Shown: positions 34,672 through 46,314 of the stretch, one piece after another
Position numbering within the stretch: position 1 is the first letter of the stretch
How the letters are laid out: every line of letters starts with the position of its first letter
NCBI GenBank assembly: GCA_029891345.1
Contig: CM057002.1
Location: 60,316,777-60,380,776, forward strand
Source of the DNA: Dryococelus australis
Lineage: Eukaryota > Arthropoda > Insecta > Phasmatodea > Phasmatidae
Direction of reading: 5' to 3'
DNA: 64,000 bases
Notes under the pieces: model-generated
Database searches by the model: none
Told to the model about the DNA's origin: nothing
Seen by the model: the letters and a program-made list of their open reading frames with translations, nothing else
Translations under genes and position numbers: made by a program

Positions 34672-34770
34672 ATGTGGGAATCATGCTGGACGATGCCTCT
34701 TGTCGGCGGGTTTTCTCGGGGGGCTCCCGTTCCCCCCGCCCTTGCATTCCAGCGCCGCTCCATTCTAGGG
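34672..34770 (+). mobile_element. SINE family S1, partial
   Basis: Only the central body remains: GGACGATGCCTC, CGGCGGGTTTTCTCGGGG and CCTTGCATTCCAGCGCCGCTCC. The tRNA head and the terminal TTAAGAGCC block are missing. Confidence 0.7.
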
Positions 34771-34870
34771 TCTCATTTCATGTCATGTTCAGGGACGACA
34801 GGCACCTACGGGTCACGGCTGGAAAGCTCGGAGGGTGATGCCTCGCCCTCGGTTCAGTCCCCATACGCAT

Positions 34871-34920
34871 TTATTATTATTATTATCATTAATTATTATT
34901 ATTAATTATTATTATTATAC
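34871..34920. repeat. (ATT)n microsatellite
   Basis: Interrupted TTA/ATT triplets. Confidence 0.9.
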
Positions 34921-35348
34921 CAAGCATTTGCAATTGCGATTGAGCGATTGTAATGTTGTGTGTGTGTGTTTGTGACCCAGCGGTCTTATTATTCCCCAAA
35001 GAAAATGTGTTCACTGTTTTGCTTTCCGCGTTTTTCACCAATGGTTCAGATGATTTTACATTTATAAACCATGTAATCATAGGATACGAAATCAATTTTC
35101 ATTTTTATTTTAAACAAAATTGTGAATTTTCAAGTTTCTCGGACAGTGTAAATTATAATTAGCTTGCCAGTTGAGAGTTCTGTGACATGACGTGTGCACC
35201 AGTACATGGAGAGTTGGGCAAAAAGAAAAAAAAACTCTGCCTCTGGGGAACAGCAATTCAAAACCTCTGCGCGACCTTTAGCTTCAATGTGGGGAGTGGC
35301 AGTGGCGTTTATACTGCGGATTGAAAACGCTCAAATAAATAGTAAGCA

Positions 35349-35404
<56 letters not shown>

Positions 35405-35611
35405 TATCTGCGCTTTATATACGTAGATCATTTTTCCCGTTTTTACCTAGCATCGTCTGCCATGAGAATTATCTCAACAAACACTGAACTTACCAAGTCG
35501 CGATAAGTAGATAAATACATTCGCGCATTGTCGCGCTCATTAATCCGTACAGTCCCAGATTAATTTACGTTTATTCCATAAACGCAAGATAAGCAATGCT
35601 TACCCTATACA
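34921..35611. other. Unassigned DNA with an (AT)n tract
   Basis: A long (AT)n tract occupies 35348-35402. The Tyr-Ile frame through it is an artefact. No gene recognised. Confidence 0.4.
35348..35402. repeat. (AT)n microsatellite
   Basis: About 27 AT repeats without interruption. Confidence 0.95.
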
Positions 35612-35804
35612 TAGAGACCTGAAAAATTCGCGAGTTCAATTACCTGTAGGCAACTGCACATTGGTTGTCTGCTGTCACAGTGGAAGGCGACAATTGGACA
35701 CCGTTCTCCAGGAGGTGTCAAACACCACGCTGACCAATGGCTACAGTTATATAAACGCACGTGTTTTAAGTTCTAGCTAGTCCCAAAATGAATTCAAGAA
35801 TTCT
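35612..35804. mobile_element. hAT-like MITE, right end shortened
   Basis: The left end TAGAGACCTGAAAAATTCGC is intact. The right end stops at ATTCTT, about ten bases short of the expected CAGGTCTCTA. The flanks CCTATACA and TCTATACA agree at 7 of 8. The interior is the reverse complement of 28087-28328. Confidence 0.7.
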
Positions 35805-36582
35805 TCTATACATAGTAGACATTTTTGACCCCTTATACTTTTCGCCGTAACTTTAAACACGGTTAATTCTGAGTTTCCCGTTTCCGATTCGAAAAACAGA
35901 GTTTTCGTAGCTCCCGTACTGTTCACACACAGTGCTGCCATCTAGATTCATTTTCACAAACGGGAGCGACTAGCGATGAATCGAACTCGCAAGCAACATG
36001 CCACATGCTCGAGAGCGTTCCTTCGGCAAGGTAAGCATCGTTCTGTTTGCGTCCTCCAGTCCTACATTTCCCCTTAGAAAGTGGATTAAAGTGTTCGGGA
36101 AAACGGGAGTTTTCCTATAATTTGTAGCCTAATATCTCTCGAAATAATAATCAGTTTAATTATTATTACATTAATTTCGTTTCCAGTTTAATACTAATGT
36201 TAGGTATTATAAAATTGTAAATACATGTGGAGGGTAAGCAAAGTTGGAAGTTGCGTTTGTTAGTAGAAATTACTTACCCTGTAAAAAAAATTCACTACAC
36301 GTCACTGTATCGAGAGTGATTCTCACCAGCAATAAAAAAAAACGTAGGCTACTGCTGCTAAAGAGCGTGCATTACATGCCATTCGAATCAGTGGTGCGGT
36401 CTGTCGGCACTTTGAGGATTATGTAGGCATTATTGCATGTAGATCATTTCTGATCGAACAGTTAAGGAGGTAAGGTGTTAATGAAGGTACATAGTGTTCA
36501 ACATTGTTGGAAGATTAATTGATAATTTTATAAAAACTGCAAATGATAATGCAGTTTTCGGACCATTTTGAAATGGTTTTAA
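35805..36582. other. Unassigned DNA
   Basis: Nothing recognised; short A-runs near 36283 and 36332. Confidence 0.35.
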
Positions 36583-36848
36583 CCCATTCAGTCAATGTGT
36601 CCACAGTTGTGGACACGTTGCGAACGAATGGAAGTTATGACCGGAACTGTACACAGCAAGGCTAATGTTATCTGTGGACTTTTCTACATGCGTCTTTGAC
36701 ATGAATGGTTAATGCCAATATCATCGAACAAGCAACACGTTGGTCATTGGTTGAAAAAAATTTTGCTGAGCACAAGTACAGTTCATACCAAAAAAAATTA
36801 CGTGAATGCAACACTTCAACTAGGGGAACTAATGTATGATCGAACGGG
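36583..36848. mobile_element. TTAA-flanked MITE (piggyBac-like)
   Basis: The element starts CCCATTCAGTCA and ends TGATCGAACGGG, with TTAA on both sides (36579-36582 and 36849-36852). TTAA target plus CCC start is the piggyBac pattern. A subterminal palindrome, GTGTCCACAGTTGTGGACAC, lies near the left end. 266 bp, non-coding. The 108-codon minus-strand frame at 36668-36994 runs through its right end and is probably chance. Confidence 0.75.
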
Positions 36849-36852
36849 TTAA

Positions 36853-37146
36853 AGGTAACCATCGCGAACAAATCTCTATTCCCTCCTAACAGGGCCAACA
36901 TTCCGTTATTAACAAGAAACTTTGTCGCTTTGTCCTCCATCGCCAATGTGGAAGTTTTCGAGCAATCATTCGAGAACGAGCGGACTGCACTCACTAGTGT
37001 TGTTGGAGATGCACAGAAATGCTGTAAGCTGATGACTCGAAGAGACTTACATCTTAGTGTAGTAAACTGTAGTACTACACTGACGTTATTATTCCGTTTT
37101 TACTCCCATTTATGGCGTGAGCGCTTGCCCACACACAAACGCAGAT
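36853..37146. other. Unassigned spacer
   Basis: I see no feature here. Confidence 0.35.
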
Positions 37147-37154
37147 GTTATACG

Positions 37155-37726
37155 TAGAGACCTGCAAAGTTCGCGTTATTATTTGGCATCAGGCTAAACT
37201 TCACGGTGCCATATATGCTCGAGCCAGCGTCTTTTCTCGATTGGCTGCTGCATAGATGTGAAGTCACTCCCTTCCTGGATTGCACGTGACTGGACTAATC
37301 AATTGTGAAGTGCTTGTTTATTGGCGCAGAGCTAATCAGGGCGTGTCAGATAAATAGGGATAGGAAAATTTCGCGAGTTCAATGAACTGTAGGCTAGACT
37401 CCTCAGTCCTCTGCATACTGGAGTCTCAGCTGTGTGTTCATTGGCTGTTGCCCCACACCTGGCGGTTATGGGATACGCAAGGTGTTTCCTTGCAAGTCTG
37501 CTATTGGCTCAGAGGCGTGCAGGGCGGGTCTAATAAACTGTGATCCAATTGCGAAGGTGACTTCACAGTATAGGTGTTTGACGTCTATCTTGTACCGAAA
37601 TGAACTCGCAAAATTAACCTATTCCTAGAGATAAAGTATAGACCAATGACAAGCTTAATGAAAATTTATGTTGCGTTTTAAGTTTAATGTGTCCCTTAAT
37701 AATAAGGCGAATTTTGCAGGACTCTA
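37155..37726. mobile_element. hAT-like MITE, host of a nested copy
   Basis: The ends TAGAGACCTGCAAAGTTCGC and GCGAATTTTGCAGGACTCTA, read inward, are inverted repeats of about 45 bp. A perfect 8-bp duplication, GTTATACG, flanks them at 37147-37154 and 37727-37734, the hAT signature. The element is 299 bp without the nested insertion and its extra duplication copy, 572 bp with it. ATTGG boxes occur near 37238 and 37320. Confidence 0.85.
37355..37627. mobile_element. hAT-like MITE nested in the previous one
   Basis: The ends TAGGGATAGGAAAATTTCGC and GCAAAATTAACCTATTCCTA are inverted repeats. The flanks CAGATAAA (37347-37354) and GAGATAAA (37628-37635) agree at 7 of 8. The end consensus differs from the host element (TAGGGATAGG against TAGAGACCTG), so it is another subfamily. 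Interior boxes: CATTGGCTG, CTATTGGCTC and TCCAATTGC. Confidence 0.85.
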
Positions 37727-37817
37727 GTTATACGGCTGCTGAGCTAAGCCTGCTATTCACGAATGAGCGGTACAGAAACTTCAACAAATCAGATAAGACG
37801 GAAGGAAGAAATTCGAA

Positions 37818-38629
37818 ACGCCGGCCGCTGATTCCTCGCCGCGTACAGCGAACTGCATAACTATGCTTCACGTGCAACATGGGTTTGAACGTGGACGCGG
37901 GAACTGAACGTGTTAAAGCCTGATGCACAGTCAGCGTTTGCGAAAGTGGGCTGACGTTTGATGCAGCTGGCTGTAGTACCCGAGTGGTTGACCTGTTATT
38001 CCAGTCGGTTGTATCGGGAAACGCCGGCCGCTGATTCCTCGCCGCGTACAGCGAACTGCATAACTATGCTTCACGTGCAACATGGGTTTGAACGTGGACG
38101 CGGGAACTGAACGTGTTAAAGCCTGATGCACAGTCAGCGTTTGCGAAAGTGGGCTGACGTTTGATGCAGCTGGCTGTAGTACCCGAGTGGTTGACCTGTT
38201 ATTCCAGTCGGTTGTATCGGGAAACGCCGGCCGCTGATTCCTCGCCACGTACAGCGAAGTGCATAACTATGCTTCACGTGCAACATGGGTTTGAACGTGG
38301 ACGCGGGAACTGAACGTGTTAAAGCCTGATGCACAGTCAGCGTTTGCGAAAGTGGGCTGACGTTTGATGCAGCTGGCTGTAGTACCCGAGTGGTTGACCT
38401 GTTATTCCAGTCGGTTGTATCGGGAAACGCCGGCCGCTGATTCCTCGCCGCGTACAGCGAAGTGCATAACTATGCTTCACGTGCAACATGGGTTTGAACG
38501 TGGACACGGGAACTGAACGTGTTAAAGCCTGATGCACAGTCAGCGTTTGCGAAAGTGGGCTGACGTTTGATGCAGCTGGCTGTAGTACCCGAGTGGTTGA
38601 CCTGTTATTCCAGTCGGTTGTATCGGGAA
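37818..38629. repeat. Tandem array: 203-bp unit, four near-identical copies
   Basis: Each unit begins ACGCCGGCCGCTGATTCCTC and starts at 37818, 38021, 38224 and 38427; the next would start at 38630, where the array breaks off. Copies differ at only a few positions. The frames of 66-227 codons on the minus strand exist only because the repeat lacks stops in some frames. 203 is not a multiple of three, so the frame changes at every unit, which argues against protein coding. It lies 83 bp right of the nested hAT pair. Confidence 0.95.
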
Positions 38630-38636
38630 ACGATTT

Positions 38637-38905
38637 CCCCAAGAGTGAGTGAGTGAGAGAAGAGATTTGGGAGGCTCTTAACAGCGAGGTCTTGAGAGCC
38701 GATGAGGGTGATTGAAGTGAATATGGAGCGGCGCCGGAATGAAGGGGCGGGGAGAAACGTGTGCTCCCCGAGAAAACCCGCCGACCAGCGGCATCGTCCG
38801 GCACAATTCCCACTAGCGAAAATCCGGTGACCTGGCCGGGGATTGAACCCGGTTCGCATTGGTGGGAGGCGAGCGGGATAACCACTCTTCCACCGTGCCC
38901 CCCCT
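38637..38905 (-). mobile_element. SINE family S1, full length
   Basis: On the minus strand: head with CGGTGGAAGAGTGGTTATCC (A-box region), a good B box GGGTTCAATCCC, body with GGACGATGCCGCTGG, GGCGCCGCTCC and GGCTCTCAAGACCTCG, and a (TCAC)n-like tail. It directly follows the 203-bp array, whose minus-strand frame is read through it. Confidence 0.85.
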
Positions 38906-39374
38906 CCAAATGGAGTAAGGTTCTGGTTTTATCTGTGTGCGTAAAATGAATTATTATTGTTATTAGTGAAAATTTACTTTCCGTTATGAAATTTCTGCCA
39001 TATAGGTCCACGATGTACAAATATATTGCACAGTTCCCAAAGATCAGAATGGTGAATGAGCTGCAGGGTAACTAATTGCTGTATTAGTAATAGCCAATGC
39101 ACTTATAATTAAAATGTTTGTGTTAAAGTTTTTAAAAAAATGCTGCTTAGTGTTGAGATGAGTTGCAAACGTCGGTGTGCAGAGACCGCGCTAGGAGCCG
39201 GATCATTCATTTTTGCAGCAGCCTTGCCTTTGAGAGGCTATTATGTCAGGTTTTCCTGAAGTCAGGAAGTCTAAGCGTCATTATTTATCACTGTGCTTAT
39301 CAAATATCTCGAAGTGGTTAGTTTTCAATTTATTCTGAAATTTCTAATTATTTGTAGCCCGAAATGTGTACGTG
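38906..39374. other. Unassigned DNA
   Basis: Nothing recognised. Confidence 0.35.
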
Positions 39375-40939
39375 AAGTTAGGTAATTCCGCGATACTAAG
39401 ACATTTCTGTTACTGTTTAGAAAATATTAGGCAATGGTTATTTATATTTTTTGCGTGAGATAGAGGGATTCTTTATGTACAATTCCATATAAACATATTG
39501 AAAATAGCGATGTTTATTCCGCAGTTATTGATTAACAAAATTTGGTAATAAAAGTAGGTAACTCCGTGATAGTATTCAAGTTACTCTGTGATATTACGGT
39601 GTTTATTACTAAATGTATTATTTGATTGTGAAAAATATTTTTTTATGCAATGAAAGTGTACATAACATATTAATGAAGGCCTTGTATATCTGACAGACTA
39701 TAACAAGAAATCACATTGCACAACATAATTCACAAATGGTAAAAATATTCACATTTTCAAAATAAATTTACACAAACAAACTTTTTGCACTTATCTGAAG
39801 AGAAAGGGTTTCTGAGTCCTGCAGTTTCAGTAACCTAATACCCCCGCGTCTGACCTGGTTAACTGTAAGCCCAAAGTCTACTGACTGCATTTTCTTTACT
39901 CCAGCAAGGTTTTACTAACGTACTAATGTTCTATAACATGTATAATTAAGGATTTCTAATTTAAGAGGCTTTACACATGCAACTTTATTATAGATTTGGG
40001 GTACAAAGTGCCATGTTTCAATGGCTTTATCATGGATTTCATCAGCCGTCCTTTTAATATAGATCCATATTTTATTACTACAGCAAGGTTTTACTATCGT
40101 GCTATAGTTTTATAACATGTGCAATTAAGGGTTTTTAATTTGAAGCCCTTTACACATGCAACTTTATTACAGTTTGGGATACAAAGTTCGATGTTTCAAT
40201 GGCTTTATCATGGAATTCATGGGAGTCCTTTCAATGTAGATGGGTATTTTATTACTCCAGTGAGGTTTTATTATCGTGCTATAGTTCTATAAAATGTGCA
40301 ATTAAGGATTTTTAAGAGGCTTTAAACATGCAACTATATTACTGGTTTTGGGTACAAAGTGCGATGTTCGTATTCCTATAAAAAAGTTGGCAAGACAAAT
40401 TCGAATCTGGAATTCAAAGCTATCTTCACTTCAGTTCATCCTTAACCAACCTCAACGCTTCTTTCAGGCTTTCAGACGTGTAGGAGCGTCCTGGTTTATT
40501 TCGCTTCGGCGGCATGTCAACACGAAGTGTGAAGGAAACAATCCCAAAACCTAAGAAAAACCATCACATTGCTAAGCTCACACACCTTAAACACATCACA
40601 CTACGCCCATGTTAATTGTACCCATTAATTATATGTTTCTTACCTCTAACTGGTGTTAATATGAAAATTGTACACCCGAAAGATTGTTTCTGAGAAATAA
40701 AATTGTCCACTACTGTTATCATGGCCAGTAACTTTCCCGCCCGCGCTACTCGGCGCAGCAAATAAATTCGTAGAACTTAGTGCAGTTATTTAGACATGGA
40801 GTTCGTAGACTTAAAGACTCCTGGATGCTTTTGCCATCAGCCGGAAAAATCTTGAAACCGTTTGGAGTTCAAGCTACGGCGTGACAAAGAGAATTCTGTC
40901 TATCGTGGAGTTACTTGATATCACCGAGTTACCTAACTT
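39375..40939. mobile_element. 1.56-kb TIR element with internal tandem repeats
   Basis: The left end AAGTTAGGTAATTCCGCGAT and the right end ATCACCGAGTTACCTAACTT are inverted repeats of about 20 bp. The flanks TACGTG and TACCTG agree at 5 of 6. The terminal motif (GGTAACTCCGTGATA) recurs inside near 39556. The centre holds the 178-bp array at 39896-40370. I found no transposase. Superfamily unknown. Confidence 0.5.
39896..40370. repeat. Tandem repeat, unit ~178 bp, 2.7 copies
   Basis: TTACT(C/A)CAG(C/T)(A/G)AGGTTTTA starts at 39896, 40075 and 40252. The shared order is ATAACATGT, CAATTAAGG, CACATGCAACTTTATTA and GGTACAAAGT. The third copy is incomplete. Confidence 0.85.
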
Positions 40940-40945
40940 TACCTG

Positions 40946-41555
40946 CCTTAGCGAGGAAACATTTTTATATTTATTGTTTTCTACTACACTAATATTTCAT
41001 CTTCGAAAGGTTTTATTGTAGAATTAGACATACTAACGATATTTTGTCCGAAAATGACAAAGGTTAGTGCGTCTGAATAATATAACTCATAAAAATCGAT
41101 GTAGTAATTCTTTAGAATTGGGGTGTATTTCTCTTATGTGTCTGTTACTGATAAAATACATCATGTCACAGAAGGCTGGCGTTATTCCTTCGACTTGTAA
41201 TATTGCTCCTAATGGAACACAACGTCTTTCCTGTTGAGCGGGAGGATAAAAGACGTATTATCGATAAAAAAAAAAGACACCTTCAACATCTATGAGCTAT
41301 TTCGGGAGTCTACGGACCTTCCCTGCTGTATTATCCGTTACTGATGCATTCTCAAGCCAGCTACAGGTGTAAACGTCACGAAGGAACATGGTTTTTTCCT
41401 TCTTCAACGTTACAACCCTTCAATCCCACTGCGAAATCTTTATCTCTAATCTAGAATTTTATTTGACGAATGTTCATCAACGCCTACAACGCCACATAAA
41501 TTGCAGATAGCGAAATCATACTCCGAGGAAAAGTAATTTCTGGAATGAACTTTAG
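40946..41555. other. Unassigned DNA
   Basis: No recognisable feature; an A-run near 41265. Confidence 0.35.
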
Positions 41556-41559
41556 TTAA

Positions 41560-42013
41560 GGTGGCCGCCTGGTTGAAGGAATTTTGCACGTCTGAGGCCT
41601 AAAAGCGCGGGAGCGCTAGGGGCGACCGAGACATGCTCATCAGCTCTCTCATCGCCTCTAAGCGCAAAGCAATGAACTGGCGTGCAGTCTTGCCGTCGAT
41701 AAAGCGTCTACCATTTTATGACTTAACAATAAAAACGAATATTTGAAGCACGTCCCTATTCCCTTTTTAATAATGTGTATCGGAATGTTCATACCTAAAG
41801 ATGACCGCGAAAACGCCCGTTTGAGCCATTTTCGCTGTCACAAAAACATGCTTTAGAGAGAAATAGGGGAATAGAAAAACATATACAGACCCGTAACGTT
41901 TCTTAAATGTTATTCGCAAGCAGACCTTACTCAGACACGTTGGACGGTTTTTTAATAAAACATTTTCTCCTGGAACTCTGCACACCGTTCGGGTGCATAA
42001 CAAGGCGGCCACC
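41560..42013. mobile_element. TTAA-flanked MITE with GGTGGCCGCCT ends
   Basis: The ends GGTGGCCGCCT and AGGCGGCCACC are perfect 11-bp inverted repeats, flanked by TTAA at 41556-41559 and 42014-42017. The TTAA target suggests piggyBac-type mobilisation, although the usual CCC start is absent. A ~40-bp interior stretch (CGCCTCTAAGCGCAAAGCA) resembles DNA near 51160. The 81-codon minus-strand frame at 41767-42012 has no known motif. Confidence 0.65.
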
Positions 42014-42017
42014 TTAA

Positions 42018-43255
42018 GGGCTGTTTTGTTTTAATGAAGTGCATTTTTAACTATAAAAAAATCTCTCTTCTGAAAGCCCGGAACGCGTACGACAGACTTG
42101 AATACGAATTATCGCAACTGATGCAGTGAATTTCATATAATAAACTTAAATCTAAAATGCGGAAATAACTTTCGTTTGGTTTCAAGAAATTTTCGAAACG
42201 ATTTGACTGGAAGTCGAATTAAGGGTTTTAATGAACACTTTGATTCTGTTAAATAGCTGATACCCAGTCTTTCATAAAAAGAGTAAAGTAAATTAAAGTA
42301 TTTAGAGTAACATGTATTAGTGCGCGTAATGAAAAGCTGACGTCCTAAAGAACTGAAATTAGTTATCTCAAAAATATATTCTAAAGCAAGCTCGTTAAAT
42401 ATTTCGTTATAGAATAAAGCTATGCATGTGATATAAAGACAAATAATATTTCCGAAAAGTTAAGATTTTACGAACAATCAAAGGAATTACGGATGACATA
42501 AGCTATGTGTTACACTTAAAAAGATTATTTAAAATTCAGCTGTTTTAATACTTTTATATAATTATAACACATTTAATTTCAATTAGTTCTACAGACGACC
42601 TGAAATGTACGTCTATAATCACATAAAAATGATAATAGTTATTTCAAATACTGTAACGAAGGATTTAGAAGAAATTTGTTAACAGAGTCGTTTTTAATTG
42701 GCTGCTTGTTTAAATTTCGTGGTGATGAGTGACGTACACTTTGTGTGTGAAAAGGATACAAAACTGTCTGATTTGCATGTCCCTGGCTTTCTCGGGACAC
42801 AAACGCCTCTAACCCGTTGTTAGCATTTCATTTGGCGGGAGAAGAGCCTGAAATAGGTACGCCCTAGACGCAAATTTCGAATCTCAACGGAAGGCGAGGA
42901 CGAAGATTTGCAATTCATGTGTGCCTGCCCGGGGGTTGTGAATATACATAATGTTCATTATTCCGTGCCCTCGCCACACCTGAGTGCCGACACCGCGCCG
43001 AGCAGCCGTAACACGCCCTACGCGGTGAGGCGTTGGACAACCAGCGAGTCGCGCGTGTGCATTCGCTAACTACACTGCGCATCTAACTGCGCCGCTTTAC
43101 GTGCCAAGTCCGTCTCTTACAACGAGATTTAAGTCAGCAAGCTCCCAGCAACACACGCCTCGGATGGCTCAGGAACGATATTTTACGACATTGCGCAAAT
43201 TAAAGACGCTGTATGGAAGCCTTGAACATGCAGGAGAAAAAGAGCGTGCACTATA
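42018..43255. other. Unassigned DNA with a CpG-rich patch
   Basis: About 42955-43110 is markedly richer in G+C and CpG than its surroundings. I cannot see an exon next to it. The remainder is AT-rich. Confidence 0.4.
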
Positions 43256-43665
43256 TTCTGTTCCCGGTAAAATGAACTCCTTTGAAAGCCCTGCTTAAGA
43301 TCTACACGTTGTGTATTCTTCCGCCTTACGTAAAATTAACATCACCACGGACCTCATCACTTAAATCACGTGACGGTCAAATTAAACTGTAAAATCATTA
43401 AGAAACTTAATACGTTACAAATCTGCTCATGTTTACACTTCGGTGCATTGATAAAAACAGAAAGAGAAAGAAATAATTCTAAGTTATCACAAATGGTTAC
43501 CTAACAATTTTTACTCAACATTAATACATGGAACTACTTTCCATCCATCGTTACCAACTTTACAGGGCGAATGCCACACAGTGCGCCCATTGCATTATAC
43601 GCATGCATGGTCAGTGACATATTTGTAAGTTTCATTTCTGAAGTGCTCACTTTATCGTGAACAGC
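43256..43665. mobile_element. Family A MITE, long form
   Basis: Left end TTCTGTTCCCGGTAAAATGA is diverged; right end TTTATCGTGAACAGCC is good. The interior is oriented like the 5070 copy. It is followed at 43683 by a family B copy. Confidence 0.7.
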
Positions 43666-43682
43666 CTTTACCTGGAGATATT

Positions 43683-44006
43683 GTCCGTTCGCGGTTACTT
43701 CTAACTTTCCTGAAGCCCTGCTGATTTTTTACTTCGAGGATATTCCTCCGCCTCATGCAAACAAAGCTTAAATTATGCCAAAGAAACAACTCACCGCATT
43801 CGTGGACATAATAACTATTTCTTAGCTTATTTATAAAGTATAAATGTAAATTCCCTTCGACGAAAAACAAGATAACTTTATGTTAACAGAAGTATAAAAC
43901 GCTTGTGCTGTGTGACATATTTAGGAAACATCCACACGCGTCAAATTAAATGGGGCAATCTTTCAAGGGTTTGATTCAAAAAAGTGCGAACAAACCGCGA
44001 ACAGAC
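43683..44006. mobile_element. Family B MITE, copy 1
   Basis: The left end GTCCGTTCGCGGTTACTT and the right end CAAACCGCGAACAGAC are inverted repeats. The interior (TGAAGCCCTG, GGATATTCCTCCGCC, GACATATTTAGGAAA, GGTTTGATTCAAA) matches 61617-62188. The ends resemble family A, so the two may be relatives. Confidence 0.65.
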
Positions 44007-44725
44007 TATGTATGCGAAACTAAAATTCACAACTGCACCGAATTATGCGTACTTTCCATCGATAAAATTACGGGATCACATCTTAAAGTGCCATAGCTGC
44101 AAGATTCATGACGAAAATACTACAATGGAATTAAACCTGAATTAATAAAAGCACAACGGCTGTAGTTAATACAATGTATAGTTTGCGAATAAAAATGGTT
44201 GAATATTTTTCGAAGTGTAACGTATAAACACCACAAAACAGTTAATAATGTGAACATAATTGCTTAAAAATGTATACAATTTTACTATGCCAAACACTGT
44301 AAACCTTAGTTTTCATTTAATTTCTACATTTGTTAACTATTCTATTTAAGATATAAACATTTGTAGATAGCGAAGTTTTAGATAATATTATCATGTTAAT
44401 TTTAAGGAAATAAATTTGACATACTAACTGATGTGGTTTCTATCCCCATTTTGCATAAAAATATGGCAATTTCTAAATCGAAAACTATAGACTTTACTAA
44501 ATATAGTCGTATACGTTAGTTAACAAGCATTCAGATATATTAATTACTCTATCCCTACAAAATATATTATATAGTTTAAATTATCTTCTTGATTTTAGGT
44601 TTTGGGATTTCGCGGACTGGTAGACCTTTCCATAACGCTGTTGATTCTGTGCCTCTTTCACACAAAATTCGCACTAGTAGGAACATAGACTAACGATAAG
44701 GTAGACGTCTTATTAGTCTTGACAT
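44007..44725. other. Unassigned AT-rich DNA
   Basis: No recognisable feature. Confidence 0.4.
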
Positions 44726-46230
44726 TGACCTACCCCAACAGAGCACAGATGTCAAAGTCACATGGTCGGCAGTGCTGAACATGTTTGTTAATATCTTAAT
44801 TTTAAGATACTACGACCATTACTATTATATTAATAAAATACTTTAACCAATTTGAATTAAGTGAAACTGCATTACAAATTGGTTAAAGGAAGTATAAAAA
44901 TAGCTTTAAATACTTGTTTACAAATCAGTTTTATAACCTAAATTCCAAACCATGCCGCTTTCGCTAGACGTTTTGGCAGAAGAGCAGTTCAATGTTGGGA
45001 CACGGAGATTGGTTGTGCGCAGCCAGCGAGATCGATCTACCTCATATTTAGTGTATGAGTAGGAACTCTTAATAGCAGGCCTACAAACATTCATCGCGAG
45101 AAATGTTTGCTTCTCTTACGTGCAATTGCTTTGTGCGTGTTATCAATGATTTTCTTTCGTTATTGGCAGTCCCTCTTCATACGAGACATCTCCCAACTGA
45201 CTGAGTCAGTAAAATTTCAGTGATTTGATGACAACCATAAAATACTGTGGCAAAAAGACTTCCCACACTCTGTTCCATTTTGATTAGTGGACAGCGTCAG
45301 AGGAGCGACACCCGCTGCAATTTTAATATCACGTTAATTTGAGAGGAAAAATTACAAAACAAGTATTTTCAAAAAACATCGCTCCGAAGCTCAGATGATG
45401 TTCCACAATTATCGAAGGGCTTCGAGGCACTCACTGAATGCAATTAATTCTGGAAACAGGACTGAATGTTTACAAAATGACAGGAATAACGCGTTCAAAA
45501 ACGCAGAACAAATTAAAAGAGTTATGAAAGTTGTATAAGAAACAGCGCTTCTGCGAGTGGTCGCAGCGAGGGAATTAAATTCTTTACAGCCTGTAAAAAT
45601 AATTTTATCGTCCGTTGTAGTATGAATTGACGTAAAATATTATGGTTCAAACATTGATAATTCCATGGAAAGTGGTTTGTTTTCTAATATGTTCGGTACT
45701 TTTATGAATAAACTAAAATAAATCATGAGAAATGTGTAGCAATTCTCATTTATAAGGGTTCCAACGACAGATTCCTGTAGGTGATTTTACATCGGTATAG
45801 TCACGGGAAATTTTTAGTCAATAAACGCATATATTCGTAAAATTTTAATAAAAATGTATACGAGTAGTGGGGAAGTGCGAATGGCAAAACTATTTTCCCA
45901 TACATCCATGGTAGCGATCCTATGTTCGCTAACACTGAGATAAAGGTTTCGATGAATCAAACAAGATTTGTTTGCTGCAACCAAATTATTTGTTTGTATA
46001 GGGGAAATGAAATATTTCGTTGCTGAAACCAAATTATTTTGTTGTTCTCATTTGGTTGCCCCAAACTGTAATATTTGGTTGGTGCAATTAAAGATTTGTT
46101 TGCCTAAACGTACATTAAACAGTTTGGGCCGATATGAAAATATTTGTAGAAGTTTGCCTGAGTTTCGATCAAGGATCACCTGCGTCCGAGCGCTACGCCT
46201 TAGTAATCTAAGCTAATGTGACAACAGATT

Positions 46231-46248
46231 ATATCAGAAAGCTTTCAC

Positions 46249-46314
<66 letters not shown>

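Noticed and set aside
37931..38334. Frames of 105 and 66 codons with a repeated HQALTRSVPASTFKP-like peptide
   Set aside because: The repetition comes from the DNA array; unit length 203 is not a multiple of three, so no repeat protein can be encoded across it.
37818..38629. CRISPR array
   Set aside because: Units are contiguous 203-bp repeats without spacers, and the context is a eukaryotic transposon landscape.
38337..39020. 227-codon minus-strand frame, the longest in the window
   Set aside because: It reads through the 203-bp tandem unit and then an S1 SINE. The frame changes with each unit and there is no conserved domain, so it is a repeat artefact.
41560..42013. Inverted GGTGGCCGCC ends as a canonical piggyBac element
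   Set aside because: The TTAA target fits, but the start is GG rather than CCC and no transposase is present, so only a TTAA-flanked MITE is claimed.
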